From a virus, in the IMG/VR virus record IMGVR_UViG_3300045806_000011, positions 1 to 41,915 of that record: a stretch of 41,915 nt of DNA; one strand, written 5' to 3'. Both the position numbers and the translations under genes were made by a program. The notes under the pieces were generated by a model. That model was not told the origin of the DNA, ran no database searches, and worked only from the letters and a program-made list of their open reading frames with translations. Each line of letters begins with the position of its first letter. Position 1 is the stretch's first letter. Positions 6,975 through 13,979 of this stretch are shown one piece after another.

Positions 6975-8006
6975 ATGTCTCGTGGACCTGACATCTTGAT
7001 CCAGACGGCACCCCCGCTGTCTGCAACCAGCGATACGCCGCTCGGATCAGTGGAGGTCCCGCCGGTATCGGCGTCGGCCGACCCGACTGACATCGACAAC
7101 GGCGTGCCCAAGGAGATGTCCCCGGAAGCGCAGGCAGCCGCCCGCGCCGCGAAGGTGACGGACGCCACGCCGCCGGACCCGGATGCCATTGACGTTTCCG
7201 ATCTGTCGAAAGACCTGCCGGGCTATGCCGTCCGGGAGATCACCAAGGCGCGCAAGGCCGCCCGCGACAAGATCGCCGCCGAGACCGCCACCGCCACCAA
7301 GGATGCCGCAGACGCCCGCGCCGAAGCCGAGAAGGTTCGCGCCGAACTCGCGGAACTCCGCGCCAAAGCTGAAGCCGCACCGCCCGTCAAGGCTGAGGAA
7401 CCTGCCGCTGCTGCCGCCGAACCGCGGCCGACACGCGATGCGTTCGATGATCCCGACGCCTACGACACCGCGCTGACGGAATGGGCGGCCCGCGAGGGCG
7501 AGCGTAGGGCTTCCGAGAAGCTGGCGACCGAGACTGCCGCCAAGGCCGCGGAAGCCGCCAAGGCCACGCAGGATGCCGAGATCGCGCGCATCAATGCCGA
7601 TTGGGCTGGCAAGCGCGCCAAGGCCGCGGAAGCATACGCCGACTACGAGGCTGTTGCCGAGGGCGACCACACCGTATCGCCGCCGATGGCGCATACCATC
7701 ATCCTGGCGGAGAACGGCCCGGATGTCGCCTACTACCTCGGCAAGCACCCCGACGAATCCGCGCGCATCGCCGCGCTGGTGAACCCGGCGATGCAGATTT
7801 TCGAGATCGGCAAGTTGTCCGCGAAGCTCGCTGCGCAGCCCGTTCGGAATCCGCGTCCGAAGCCGCTGGAGCCGATCGGCACCAACGGCGCACCGGCTGA
7901 CACGTCCGGCCGTGAGCCGACGATGGATGAAGTGTATGCGCGGACGACGGCACGTATTGCCGCCACGCGCCGGCCGTTCCTGGAGGCGTCTCCGGGCCGG
8001 CACTGA
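6975..8006 (+). CDS. Putative scaffolding protein
   Basis: The 343-residue product sits between portal and coat, the P22 position for the scaffold that guides procapsid assembly and leaves before packaging. Residues about 85-215 are an Ala/Glu/Lys/Arg-rich coiled coil (AETATATKDAADARAEAEKV), preceded by an acidic, Pro-rich N-terminus. The C-terminal part has the segment YADYEAVAEGDHTVSPPMAH and the basic ending ARTTARIAATRRPFLEASPG; scaffold C-termini typically bind coat through basic residues. Sequence identity to P22 gp8 is not evident by eye, so the call depends on position, composition and length. Confidence 0.8.
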   Translation: MSRGPDILIQTAPPLSATSDTPLGSVEVPPVSASADPTDIDNGVPKEMSPEAQAAARAAKVTDATPPDPDAIDVSDLSKDLPGYAVREITKARKAARDKIAAETATATKDAADARAEAEKVRAELAELRAKAEAAPPVKAEEPAAAAAEPRPTRDAFDDPDAYDTALTEWAAREGERRASEKLATETAAKAAEAAKATQDAEIARINADWAGKRAKAAEAYADYEAVAEGDHTVSPPMAHTIILAENGPDVAYYLGKHPDESARIAALVNPAMQIFEIGKLSAKLAAQPVRNPRPKPLEPIGTNGAPADTSGREPTMDEVYARTTARIAATRRPFLEASPGRH

Positions 8007-8178
8007 ACCCGACTGACGCCAACCCGACCGGACGGGCAAATCCGGGCTGACTACCGCCTACCGCCTACCCACCGGCCAAGCCGGGTACGCACCGAGGCGC
8101 ATCTCGGGATGAAGGAAATCCGAACATGACCGCAACCACATAGTCGCTCCGAGTGCGGGGCGCACAGGAGCATAGACC
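8007..8178 (+). promoter_or_regulatory. Structured coat-gene leader
   Basis: This 172-base gap has no gene longer than a few codons and no convincing -10 box, so the coat gene is probably read from upstream. It contains several possible hairpins: CCGGC 8072-8076 with GCCGG 8080-8084, CGAG 8093-8096 with CTCG 8103-8106, and CATC 8100-8103 with GATG 8108-8111. The first resembles stem 1 of the conserved leaders. CAGGAG at 8166-8171 is the ribosome site for the coat gene. A structured leader could stabilise coat mRNA. Confidence 0.35.
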
Positions 8179-9363
8179 ATGGCCTCCAACGCCCTTCTCA
8201 CGCCCTCGATCGTTACCAAGGAAACCTTGGCGATCCTGGAGAACAACCTCGTCGCCGCCGGCAAGGTGAACCGCCAGTTCGAGAACCAGTTCGTCAAGAT
8301 CGGCACCACGCTGACGGTCCGCAAGCCGAACCGATTCAAGGTGACGACCGGCCCGGCGCTGCAAATCCAGGACATCAGCGAGCCGTCCACCTCGATCAGC
8401 ATCAGCAATCAGGCGCACGTCGATTTCCAGTTTTCCTCGCAGGAACTGACGCTCAGCGTCGAAGACTTCAGCGAGCGGTATTGCAAGCCGGCCGCCGTCG
8501 AACTCGCCAACTACATGGATTACGCTGTCCTCGGCCTGTTCAACCAGTTGTTCAATGTGGTTGGCACCCCCGGCACTGTCCCGGCGACGTTCTCCGCCCT
8601 CGGTGCGGTCGGGCAGCGCATGGACGAAGGCGCGGTGCCGCAGGAAGGCCGCGTGATGATCCTGAACCCGGCCGCTTACTGGTCGATGGCGAACGGTCTC
8701 GTCGGCTACTACGTCCAGTCGGTTTCGGCGCCCGCGTTGAAGGGCTTCCTGGCGAGCATCGCCAACTTCGAAATCTACCAGGACCAGAACATCCAGTCGC
8801 AAACTGTCGGCAACTACGCCGGCACTCCGGTTGTCAACGGCGCTTCGCAGACAGGCGCGTCGCTGATCACCAACGGCTGGTCCAGCTCGCTGCCGGGCCT
8901 GCTGAACGTCGGTGACGTGTTCACCGTCGCTGGCGTCTATGCGGTCAACCCGCGCAACCGCCAGTCCACCGGCTCGCTCCAGAACTTCCTGGTGCAGTCT
9001 ACCGCGGCGTCCGATGGCTCGGGCAACTCCACGCTGTCGATCTACCCGGCGATCACCACGAGCGGCGCGTATCAGACCGTCTCCGGCTCCCCTGCGAACG
9101 GCGCGGCCATCGTTGTGAAGGGCGCGGCGAATACGACCTACTTCCAGAACGTGGCGTTCGTGAAGGATGCCTTCGGCCTGGTGACGGTGCCGATGGAACT
9201 GCCGGGCGGTGTGGACTTCGCGGCTCGGGAGATGTTTCGCAATACGTCGATTCGGGTGTTGCGTGCCTATGACATCTTTAACGATGTCGCACCTGCTCGT
9301 TTGGACATCCTGTTTGGCCAGGCCGTGTTCTATCCCGAACTCGGCGCGCGTCTGACCAACTAG
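8179..9363 (+). CDS. Major capsid (coat) protein, P22 gp5-like
   Basis: The 394-residue protein is the shell subunit. Its opening, MASNALLTPSIVTKETLAIL, and the segments TVRKPNRFKV, FQFSSQELTLSVEDFSERY, RVMILNPAAYWSMA and KDAFGLVTVPMELP are characteristic of the P22 coat protein family (HK97 fold with an inserted domain). P22 coat is 430 residues, so the length is close. Residues 215-320, Ser/Gly/Thr-rich with SASDGSGNSTLSIYP-like strands, correspond to the later part where P22-like coats vary. CAGGAG at 8166-8171 precedes the ATG by seven bases. Followed by a strong hairpin at 9380-9403. Confidence 0.95.
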   Translation: MASNALLTPSIVTKETLAILENNLVAAGKVNRQFENQFVKIGTTLTVRKPNRFKVTTGPALQIQDISEPSTSISISNQAHVDFQFSSQELTLSVEDFSERYCKPAAVELANYMDYAVLGLFNQLFNVVGTPGTVPATFSALGAVGQRMDEGAVPQEGRVMILNPAAYWSMANGLVGYYVQSVSAPALKGFLASIANFEIYQDQNIQSQTVGNYAGTPVVNGASQTGASLITNGWSSSLPGLLNVGDVFTVAGVYAVNPRNRQSTGSLQNFLVQSTAASDGSGNSTLSIYPAITTSGAYQTVSGSPANGAAIVVKGAANTTYFQNVAFVKDAFGLVTVPMELPGGVDFAAREMFRNTSIRVLRAYDIFNDVAPARLDILFGQAVFYPELGARLTN

Positions 9364-9379
9364 CCTGTAACCCCTTGAT

Positions 9380-9403
9380 AGCTCGGCCTTAATTGGCCGG
9401 GCT
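9380..9403 (+). terminator. Hairpin after the coat gene (terminator or leader stem)
   Basis: AGCTCGGCC at 9380-9388 and GGCCGGGCT at 9395-9403 form a nine-base stem with one T-G wobble and a six-base TTAATT loop. No T-run follows (GTCATCGTG), so it may be an imperfect intrinsic terminator or a processing or stability element limiting read-through from the coat gene. Its GGGC also can pair with GCCC at 9440-9443 beside the next start, echoing the conserved leader design. Confidence 0.5.
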
Positions 9404-9437
9404 GTCATCGTGTCAACGACATAGCGTGACCGGATAA

Positions 9438-9749
9438 ATGCCCATGACCCCCCGCCAAAAACGCGCCTTCCGCAAGCAGTGGGACAGCCAGATCGAGCAG
9501 GAGCGCAACGGTGCCCCGCTCGACCCGGAAGTCGCGGCCCGCATGACCCGCCCCAAAGACGAAGACACCCTCTATCAAGTCAACGTCACCATGCGCTCCG
9601 ACCGCACCGTCCGGCCGTTCGGCCCGCGGATGATCCAGGAAGCTGCTGGCCTGTTCTGCGAGGCCATCAACAAGCAGATCGTGCTTGGCACTGAACGCAG
9701 TTTCATCAACGCCGTCGTCGTTCCCCTGACCATCATCCAAGGAGCCTAG
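9438..9749 (+). CDS. Hypothetical head-region protein (103 aa)
   Basis: The product begins MPMTPRQKRAFRKQWDSQIE with a very basic N-terminal helix and continues with a mixed alpha/beta part (DEDTLYQVNVTMRSDRTVRP). ATG 9438 and ATG 9444 are both possible; neither has a strong Shine-Dalgarno sequence. No signal peptide or membrane segment is seen. Placement right after the coat gene is typical for head-decoration or head-completion proteins, but I recognise no family. It is followed three bases later by the next gene with AAGGAG in front. Confidence 0.7.
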   Translation: MPMTPRQKRAFRKQWDSQIEQERNGAPLDPEVAARMTRPKDEDTLYQVNVTMRSDRTVRPFGPRMIQEAAGLFCEAINKQIVLGTERSFINAVVVPLTIIQGA

Positions 9750-9752
9750 ACC

Positions 9753-10043
9753 ATGCCTCTCACCACCACTTCCGCTGTCCGTCAGTTGTCCGACGGCAAC
9801 GGCCTTTCCGGCGGCCCTGGCAACCAACTCGGCATCAGCCCGGCCGACGAAATCGGTTTCTTCGGCGCCACTCCCGTTCAGCAGCCGGCCGCTCCGACCT
9901 CGCATAGCGTCACGACGACTGCTGCCGGTTCGACCACGACCGCGTTCGTGAACACCACGTTCCCCGGTGCGTCCGGATCGTCCGCCTACACCATCGGCGA
10001 CATCGTGACTGCCCTCAAGGCACTCGGCTTGCTGGCCGCGTAA
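9753..10043 (+). CDS. Putative head fibre or decoration protein (96 aa)
   Basis: The protein starts with a stretch seen in capsid-decorating proteins (MPLTTTSAVRQLSDGNGLSG), has a Thr/Ala/Ser-rich middle and ends GSSAYTIGDIVTALKALGLL. A terminal short helix of the YTxxDIVxALKxxGLL type is found in phage head-fibre and fibre-like proteins, where it may trimerise or attach. The matching role here is inference. CAAGGAG at 9738-9744 precedes the ATG. Its last base coincides with the first base of the next gene (TAATG). Confidence 0.65.
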   Translation: MPLTTTSAVRQLSDGNGLSGGPGNQLGISPADEIGFFGATPVQQPAAPTSHSVTTTAAGSTTTAFVNTTFPGASGSSAYTIGDIVTALKALGLLAA

Positions 10044-10390
10044 TGGCAATCGAGGACATCATCGCCAAGGCAATCGCCGATGGCGCACCGGAGGCGGAGG
10101 CAATGCCGGCCGCCCTCCGGGTCAAGGCGGCTTTGGGTGGCGCTGGTGTCCTCGTGGCACTGCCGCCGGCCTACAAGCCGAAGGAGTATCCGAAGTGGGT
10201 TGCTGGCAAGGTGGTCCGGAATGCCGATGAAGAGGCCGCGTTGACGGCTCCTGTTGTGGCGGAGGTTGTCGCTCCGGTTGTCGTGGCTCCGGTAGTCGTG
10301 CCGGAACCCGCGGTTGTCGTGCCGCCGGTTCTGGATGTCGTTATCCCGGCGCCGGCAGAAGCAGCGGAACCGCCTGTCGTCGCGCCGTAA
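10043..10390 (+). CDS. YPKW-motif protein with Val/Pro-rich tail (115 aa)
   Basis: Residues 47-72 contain YKPKEYPKWVAGKVVRNADEE, a short motif that recurs twice in the protein at 10639-11319 and appears in many phage head-region proteins as YPKW...VVxSAEEE. The rest (about residues 73-115) is a Val/Pro/Ala repeat (VVAPVVVAPVVVPEPAVVVP), probably an extended spacer. N-terminal residues 1-45 form a helical, Ala-rich segment. No enzymatic motif is present. The start overlaps the previous stop by one base. Likely a minor virion or assembly protein. Confidence 0.65.
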   Translation: MAIEDIIAKAIADGAPEAEAMPAALRVKAALGGAGVLVALPPAYKPKEYPKWVAGKVVRNADEEAALTAPVVAEVVAPVVVAPVVVPEPAVVVPPVLDVVIPAPAEAAEPPVVAP

Positions 10391-10402
10391 TGCGTGCGTT
10401 GT

Positions 10403-10432
10403 TCGGTGCCGTGTAGTAATATGCGGCACCGA
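10403..10432 (+). promoter_or_regulatory. Perfect 9-bp hairpin between head genes
   Basis: TCGGTGCCG at 10403-10411 pairs perfectly with CGGCACCGA at 10424-10432 around a 12-base A/T-rich loop. It lies in the 59-base gap before the small gene at 10450 and just ahead of the ribosome site AAGGAG (10438-10443). There is no following T-run. It may be a transcript-end, processing or stability element. Confidence 0.5.
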
Positions 10433-10449
10433 CAGCGAAGGAGACCTCC

Positions 10450-10638
10450 ATGCCTAAATCCAAATCCCGTCCCGTCGCGGTAGCGCCCGACACAAAGTGG
10501 CAGGCTCAGGACGCGCTTCACACACTGAAGCGGGCGCACGAGATCAAGAACGATCCGAAGCTAATGCACCACGTTCGCGAACACGCGAAACACGAAAAGG
10601 CCGCGTTGGCGAAGGTTATCGGGCGGGGTGGGAAGTAG
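10450..10638 (+). CDS. Small basic helical protein (62 aa)
   Basis: A strong AAGGAG at 10438-10443 lies six bases before ATG 10450. The product is rich in Lys, His and Arg, with helices such as KWQAQDALHTLKRAHEIKND and LMHHVREHAKHEKAALAKVI. No family is recognised. Histidine- and lysine-rich short proteins in head operons may bind DNA, but nothing here proves it. It is followed with no gap by the gene starting at 10639. Confidence 0.65.
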   Translation: MPKSKSRPVAVAPDTKWQAQDALHTLKRAHEIKNDPKLMHHVREHAKHEKAALAKVIGRGGK

Positions 10639-11319
10639 ATGGCTCTAATCATCCAACACCACGAATGCATCGTCCGCCCGGAGAAACCTGTGACCGAGCA
10701 CGCCGAATACCCCAAGCACATGACGCACCCCGGCTACGCGCCCGCGGTGGCCGCGCAGCCCATCCCCGGCGATCCACAGGGGCGATACACCCACGGGTCA
10801 TCCGAACGCTTCCCGGCCGTGCTGGTCAGCAATGCGGACGACGAGGAATATTACGCGGCCAAGGGCTATGTCAGTGTCGGCAAGTCCGATCCCGCCGCGT
10901 TTGCCCGTGCCGTTGCCGCCGCGCAACCGGCGCAGACCAACTACAAGCCTGTCGAGTATCCGAAGTGGGCGGGCGGCGTGCTGGTGAACAGCGCGGAAGA
11001 AGAAACTGCGGCACTCGCTGCCCGGCGCGGACAACTGGCGCCGCCGCCGGTTGATGCCGCGCCGGGTGCGGAACCCGCGCTGGTGACGTATGGCACTCCG
11101 GCGCCGCTCCCGACCGGCCCGTCTGAGGTTGACGTGTTGCGCGACGAGGTGGCGGGGAAGTTCGATGGCATGAACGCACAGCTTTCAGCGATCACCGCCA
11201 TGCTGGCAAAACTGACCGCGCCCGCCCCGATCACGGAACCTGAACCCGCTCCGGTTGCTGAAATTCCCGATTGGAAGCGCAAGCAGCAAGAGCGCAAGGC
11301 TTCCCGTTCCGCGGCCTGA
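10639..11319 (+). CDS. Protein with two YPKW/SAEEE-type motifs (226 aa)
   Basis: The ATG directly follows the previous stop. An N-terminal strand-rich segment ends in SSERFPAVLVSNADDEEYYA (residues 53-72), a degenerate copy of the motif, and residues 96-118 give the full form NYKPVEYPKWAGGVLVNSAE. The C-terminal 70 residues form a helical segment, EVDVLRDEVAGKFDGMNAQL, and end in a basic tail (DWKRKQQERKASRSAA). These motifs are common in phage head-region proteins of unknown function. It probably belongs with the 10043 protein as a minor structural or assembly factor. Confidence 0.7.
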   Translation: MALIIQHHECIVRPEKPVTEHAEYPKHMTHPGYAPAVAAQPIPGDPQGRYTHGSSERFPAVLVSNADDEEYYAAKGYVSVGKSDPAAFARAVAAAQPAQTNYKPVEYPKWAGGVLVNSAEEETAALAARRGQLAPPPVDAAPGAEPALVTYGTPAPLPTGPSEVDVLRDEVAGKFDGMNAQLSAITAMLAKLTAPAPITEPEPAPVAEIPDWKRKQQERKASRSAA

Positions 11320-11324
11320 TATGC

Positions 11325-11393
11325 TACACTAACGACATAGCGAACCGGCTCGCGACTTCGCCGGGTATCCCGAACGACTACCCGGAGATACCC
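11325..11393 (+). promoter_or_regulatory. Promoter plus leader, copy 2 (before the signal-peptide fibre)
   Basis: TGC then TACACT (11325-11330) forms an extended -10. Stem 1 pairs CCGGC 11345-11349 with GCCGG 11360-11364. Stem 2 pairs GGGTATC 11363-11369 with GATACCC 11387-11393. Against copies 1 and 5, the C-G pair of stem 2 has become T-A, a compensatory change. The base equivalent to ATG is ATA here, and the gene instead uses TTG 11396 just beyond the stem. CCGGGTA 11361-11367 with TACCCGG 11379-11385 is a competing hairpin. Confidence 0.6.
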
Positions 11394-11395
11394 CG

Positions 11396-13042
11396 TTGAA
11401 GTTCCGCGCCGCCGCACTGGCAACCCTGCTACCGTTCGCCGCCCTGGCGCAGACCGGCCAGCCGGTGCCATCGCACCCGATCAACACGACGTCGAGTTGT
11501 TCCTCCGCCACGCCGCAGAACTGCACAACCTGGACCCCGGCGCAATGGGTGCAGGCGTGGGCGTTCAAGCAGGATGTCGGTGGATCGATCACCACATCCA
11601 GCGTGACCATCGGTGGCGTCACGCTTCCGATGTCAACGTGGATTGGGTATCTGACCGGCACCACGAACCCGAACCCCGTTTCGTTCGACGGCGCGCTGTC
11701 CGGTGCGGGCATTACGTCGCTGTTTGCCTCGCCTCCCGCGATTGGCGGCGCATCCCCGGCGGCAGGCGCGTTCACTGCGCTATCAGCCTCCACGCTGGCC
11801 GTTATCGGCGCGATCACTGGAGACCTGACGGGCGCAACGATAACCCCAACGGGCGGTTCTCCGGCCTCTATGGCGGACATCGCGGCGATGGCAACAGGCG
11901 CGCTCCCGATTTCAGGCGGGACGCTGATTGGCGTTCTGGACCTGGCCGCTGATCCCGTATCAGCGATGGATGCAGCCACGAAGCAATACGTGGACTCGCA
12001 TATACTGGCGGGCGGGATGTCCTCGTCTGGCAGCACGATGACCGGCGCGCTTGACCTGGCAGCCGATCCGACGACCTCGCTACAGGCTGCCACGAAGCAT
12101 TACGTGGATTTGGAGACGACGCGCGCTGAGGCCGCAGAGGTGGCCGCAGCGGCGGTAGCGGTGAATGCGCCGTTCCGCAACCGGCTACACAACGGATCGT
12201 TTGAGGTTCAGCAGCGCGGGACATCGTTCTCCGTGACGACCGGCACGTCGGCCTACACGGCGGATCGTTGGCGGGTCTATTCGTCAGGCTTCACGACAAC
12301 CGCGGCGCTTAGTTCCGTAACGGGATACACCTCGCGCAAGGGGATCACCCTCTCCGGTTCAGTCCCGTCCGGCGGCAGCGTGAGCGCATTTGAGCGCATC
12401 GAGGCTGCGAACTCCTACGATCTTGTAGGGCAATCGGTCACGCTCTCGTTCAACGCGAAGGAGACACTATCGGCTGGAACCGGGACGTTCAGCGCGTGTC
12501 TTTCCTACCCGACCGCCGCTGATAATTGGGCCGGCTCGACGCAGATTGCGTGCTCTACATTCACGCCAACCGCCACACCAACAACCTATACCGCGACATT
12601 TGCGGCACTGCCGACGGGCGTCGCGAACGGCCTTAGTGTGACGCTCAGTGAAGCCCAAACGGTCGCCACCGGCACGTTGTCTTGGACAGTGACAAGCGTC
12701 CAACTCGAAGCCGGGCCAGCCGCGACGACGTTTGAGCGGCGTCCGTATAGCGTCGAGTTGGCGCTGTGCCAGCGGTATTATTGGGCATGGACCGGCTCCA
12801 TGCTTGCTTCCGGCCTTTCGGGAAACGGGTCAAGCTATACAATTGCCGGGACCGTCACTTTCCCCGCTGCGATGCGCGCGGTCCCCACGATCGCCCCGAC
12901 ATTCGGTGCGTCGAATGGGATCACGACATCCGGCATTTTAAGCAGCACACAGTATTCGACGCAGTTTTACGCAATTTCAAACGGGGTTACCGGATACTCA
13001 TCGATAACCCTTTCGGCGCTGACCGCAAGTTCGGACCTATAG
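11396..13042 (+). CDS. Tail fibre-like protein with N-terminal signal peptide
   Basis: Translation from TTG 11396 gives MKFRAAALATLLPFAALAQT, a textbook Sec signal with AxA cleavage before Gln. The 548-residue protein then shows two phage tail-fibre repeats (DPVSAMDAATKQYVDSHI and ADPTTSLQAATKHYVDLE at about 183-242) and a C-terminal receptor-binding-like module: NGSFEVQQRGTSF, YTADRW, VQLEAGPAATTFERRPYSVE and CQRYYW. Such modules resemble carbohydrate-binding fibre tips. Fibres act outside the cell on the virion, so a secretion signal is odd. It has its own promoter and sits unusually between head genes and the gp4-like adaptor. Confidence 0.8.
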   Translation: MKFRAAALATLLPFAALAQTGQPVPSHPINTTSSCSSATPQNCTTWTPAQWVQAWAFKQDVGGSITTSSVTIGGVTLPMSTWIGYLTGTTNPNPVSFDGALSGAGITSLFASPPAIGGASPAAGAFTALSASTLAVIGAITGDLTGATITPTGGSPASMADIAAMATGALPISGGTLIGVLDLAADPVSAMDAATKQYVDSHILAGGMSSSGSTMTGALDLAADPTTSLQAATKHYVDLETTRAEAAEVAAAAVAVNAPFRNRLHNGSFEVQQRGTSFSVTTGTSAYTADRWRVYSSGFTTTAALSSVTGYTSRKGITLSGSVPSGGSVSAFERIEAANSYDLVGQSVTLSFNAKETLSAGTGTFSACLSYPTAADNWAGSTQIACSTFTPTATPTTYTATFAALPTGVANGLSVTLSEAQTVATGTLSWTVTSVQLEAGPAATTFERRPYSVELALCQRYYWAWTGSMLASGLSGNGSSYTIAGTVTFPAAMRAVPTIAPTFGASNGITTSGILSSTQYSTQFYAISNGVTGYSSITLSALTASSDL

Positions 13043-13044
13043 CG

Positions 13045-13197
13045 GTGAACACTCCGTCAGCTTCCGCAGCCGGAACGTCCGTCGTAACTACATTCATTGC
13101 CTTCGCAAAGGCTCTTGGACTCGACGGCCTGACGCTGGATGAGATCACCGCGAACAACACGGGGACGTTCTCGGCAACGGCGGTAACGATTCCATGA
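13045..13197 (+). CDS. Small protein (50 aa) after the fibre
   Basis: A GTG at 13045, two bases after the fibre stop, opens a 50-residue product with normal composition (MNTPSASAAGTSVVTTFIAF and then LGLDGLTLDEITANNTGTFS). Its stop overlaps the ATG of the gp4-like gene by four bases (13194-13197), which supports it as a coupled real gene. The AKALGLDGLTLDEI segment is a short helix-turn, recalling the fibre-terminal helices seen at 10030. No family is recognised. A short in-frame extension of another frame reaches upstream to 12766 but lies inside the fibre gene and is arginine-rich. Confidence 0.5.
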   Translation: MNTPSASAAGTSVVTTFIAFAKALGLDGLTLDEITANNTGTFSATAVTIP

Positions 13198-13979
13198 CCG
13201 CGGGCATCGGCTCCTTTACCTTCGGCGCAACGGCATTCGGCGCGCAGTCCGTCACGGCGCTCGAGGTCATCCAGGACGCGCTTGAACTGCTCGGCGTCTA
13301 CGGGCCGGGCGACGCGATCTCCGGCGCCGATAGCGCGCGGGCGCTGTCCGTGATGAATGACATGCTCGATGTCTGGAGCAACGAGCCGTTGGCGTGCTTC
13401 GCCCATGCGACTCAGAGCTTTCCGCTCGCTGTCGGGCAACCGCAATACACCATCGGGCCGGGTGGCGATATGAACACCGTGCGCCCGATCAGGATCATTG
13501 ACGCAGCCGGCTCGGCTTACCTGACGGACGACGAAGGCAACCGCTACATGATGAATGTGGTGGATCAACTGACGTGGAACAATCAGACCACATCGATTGT
13601 CGATGCTGATCTGCCGACGACGTTGTTCTATGATCCGCAGTTTCCGCTCGGGATCATCAACATCTGGCCGACGCCGGACGTGGCTTATACCTGCTCGTTC
13701 ATGTCCTATCTGCCGCTGGCCGCGATCTCGCTGCTGTCCGGCGCGTTCTCGTTGCCGCCGGGCTACAAGCGGGCAATTACCACGAACCTTGCCGTTTGCC
13801 TGAAGCCATACTTCACCGGATCGCAACTTGATCCCGATGTGCGCGAGGAAGCCCGCGAGACCAAGGGCACCATCAAGCGGTCGAACATGCGGCCGGTTCG
13901 GTCGGTCTATGACCCGGAGTTGGTTGCGAGGGGGAGTTCTACTTACAACATTTACAGCGACGGCCGCGGCGGGCGATGA
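13194..13979 (+). CDS. Head-tail adaptor, P22 gp4-like (packaged-DNA stabilisation)
   Basis: The 261-residue protein carries VTALEVIQDALELLGVYGPG and SADSARALSVMNDMLDVWSNE-like text near residues 20-65, the typical N-terminal helical pattern of gp4-type adaptors that bind the portal after packaging, followed by the strand-rich QYTIGPGGDMN and RPIRIIDA motifs. P22 gp4 is 166 residues, so this is a longer member of the broader family. It lies directly before the gp10-like gene (ATGA overlap at 13976-13979), the same order as P22 gp4-gp10. Assignment is by motif and context. Confidence 0.75.
   Translation: MTAGIGSFTFGATAFGAQSVTALEVIQDALELLGVYGPGDAISGADSARALSVMNDMLDVWSNEPLACFAHATQSFPLAVGQPQYTIGPGGDMNTVRPIRIIDAAGSAYLTDDEGNRYMMNVVDQLTWNNQTTSIVDADLPTTLFYDPQFPLGIINIWPTPDVAYTCSFMSYLPLAAISLLSGAFSLPPGYKRAITTNLAVCLKPYFTGSQLDPDVREEARETKGTIKRSNMRPVRSVYDPELVARGSSTYNIYSDGRGGR

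Noticed and set aside
9380-9403. Firm rho-independent terminator after the coat gene
   Set aside because: Stem is strong but no T-run follows, so it is listed only as a hairpin of uncertain role.
8065-9408. Minus-strand frame of about 447 codons opposite the coat gene
   Set aside because: The coat gene is unmistakable; the antisense product is rich in Arg/His/Val with no motif and no ribosome site.
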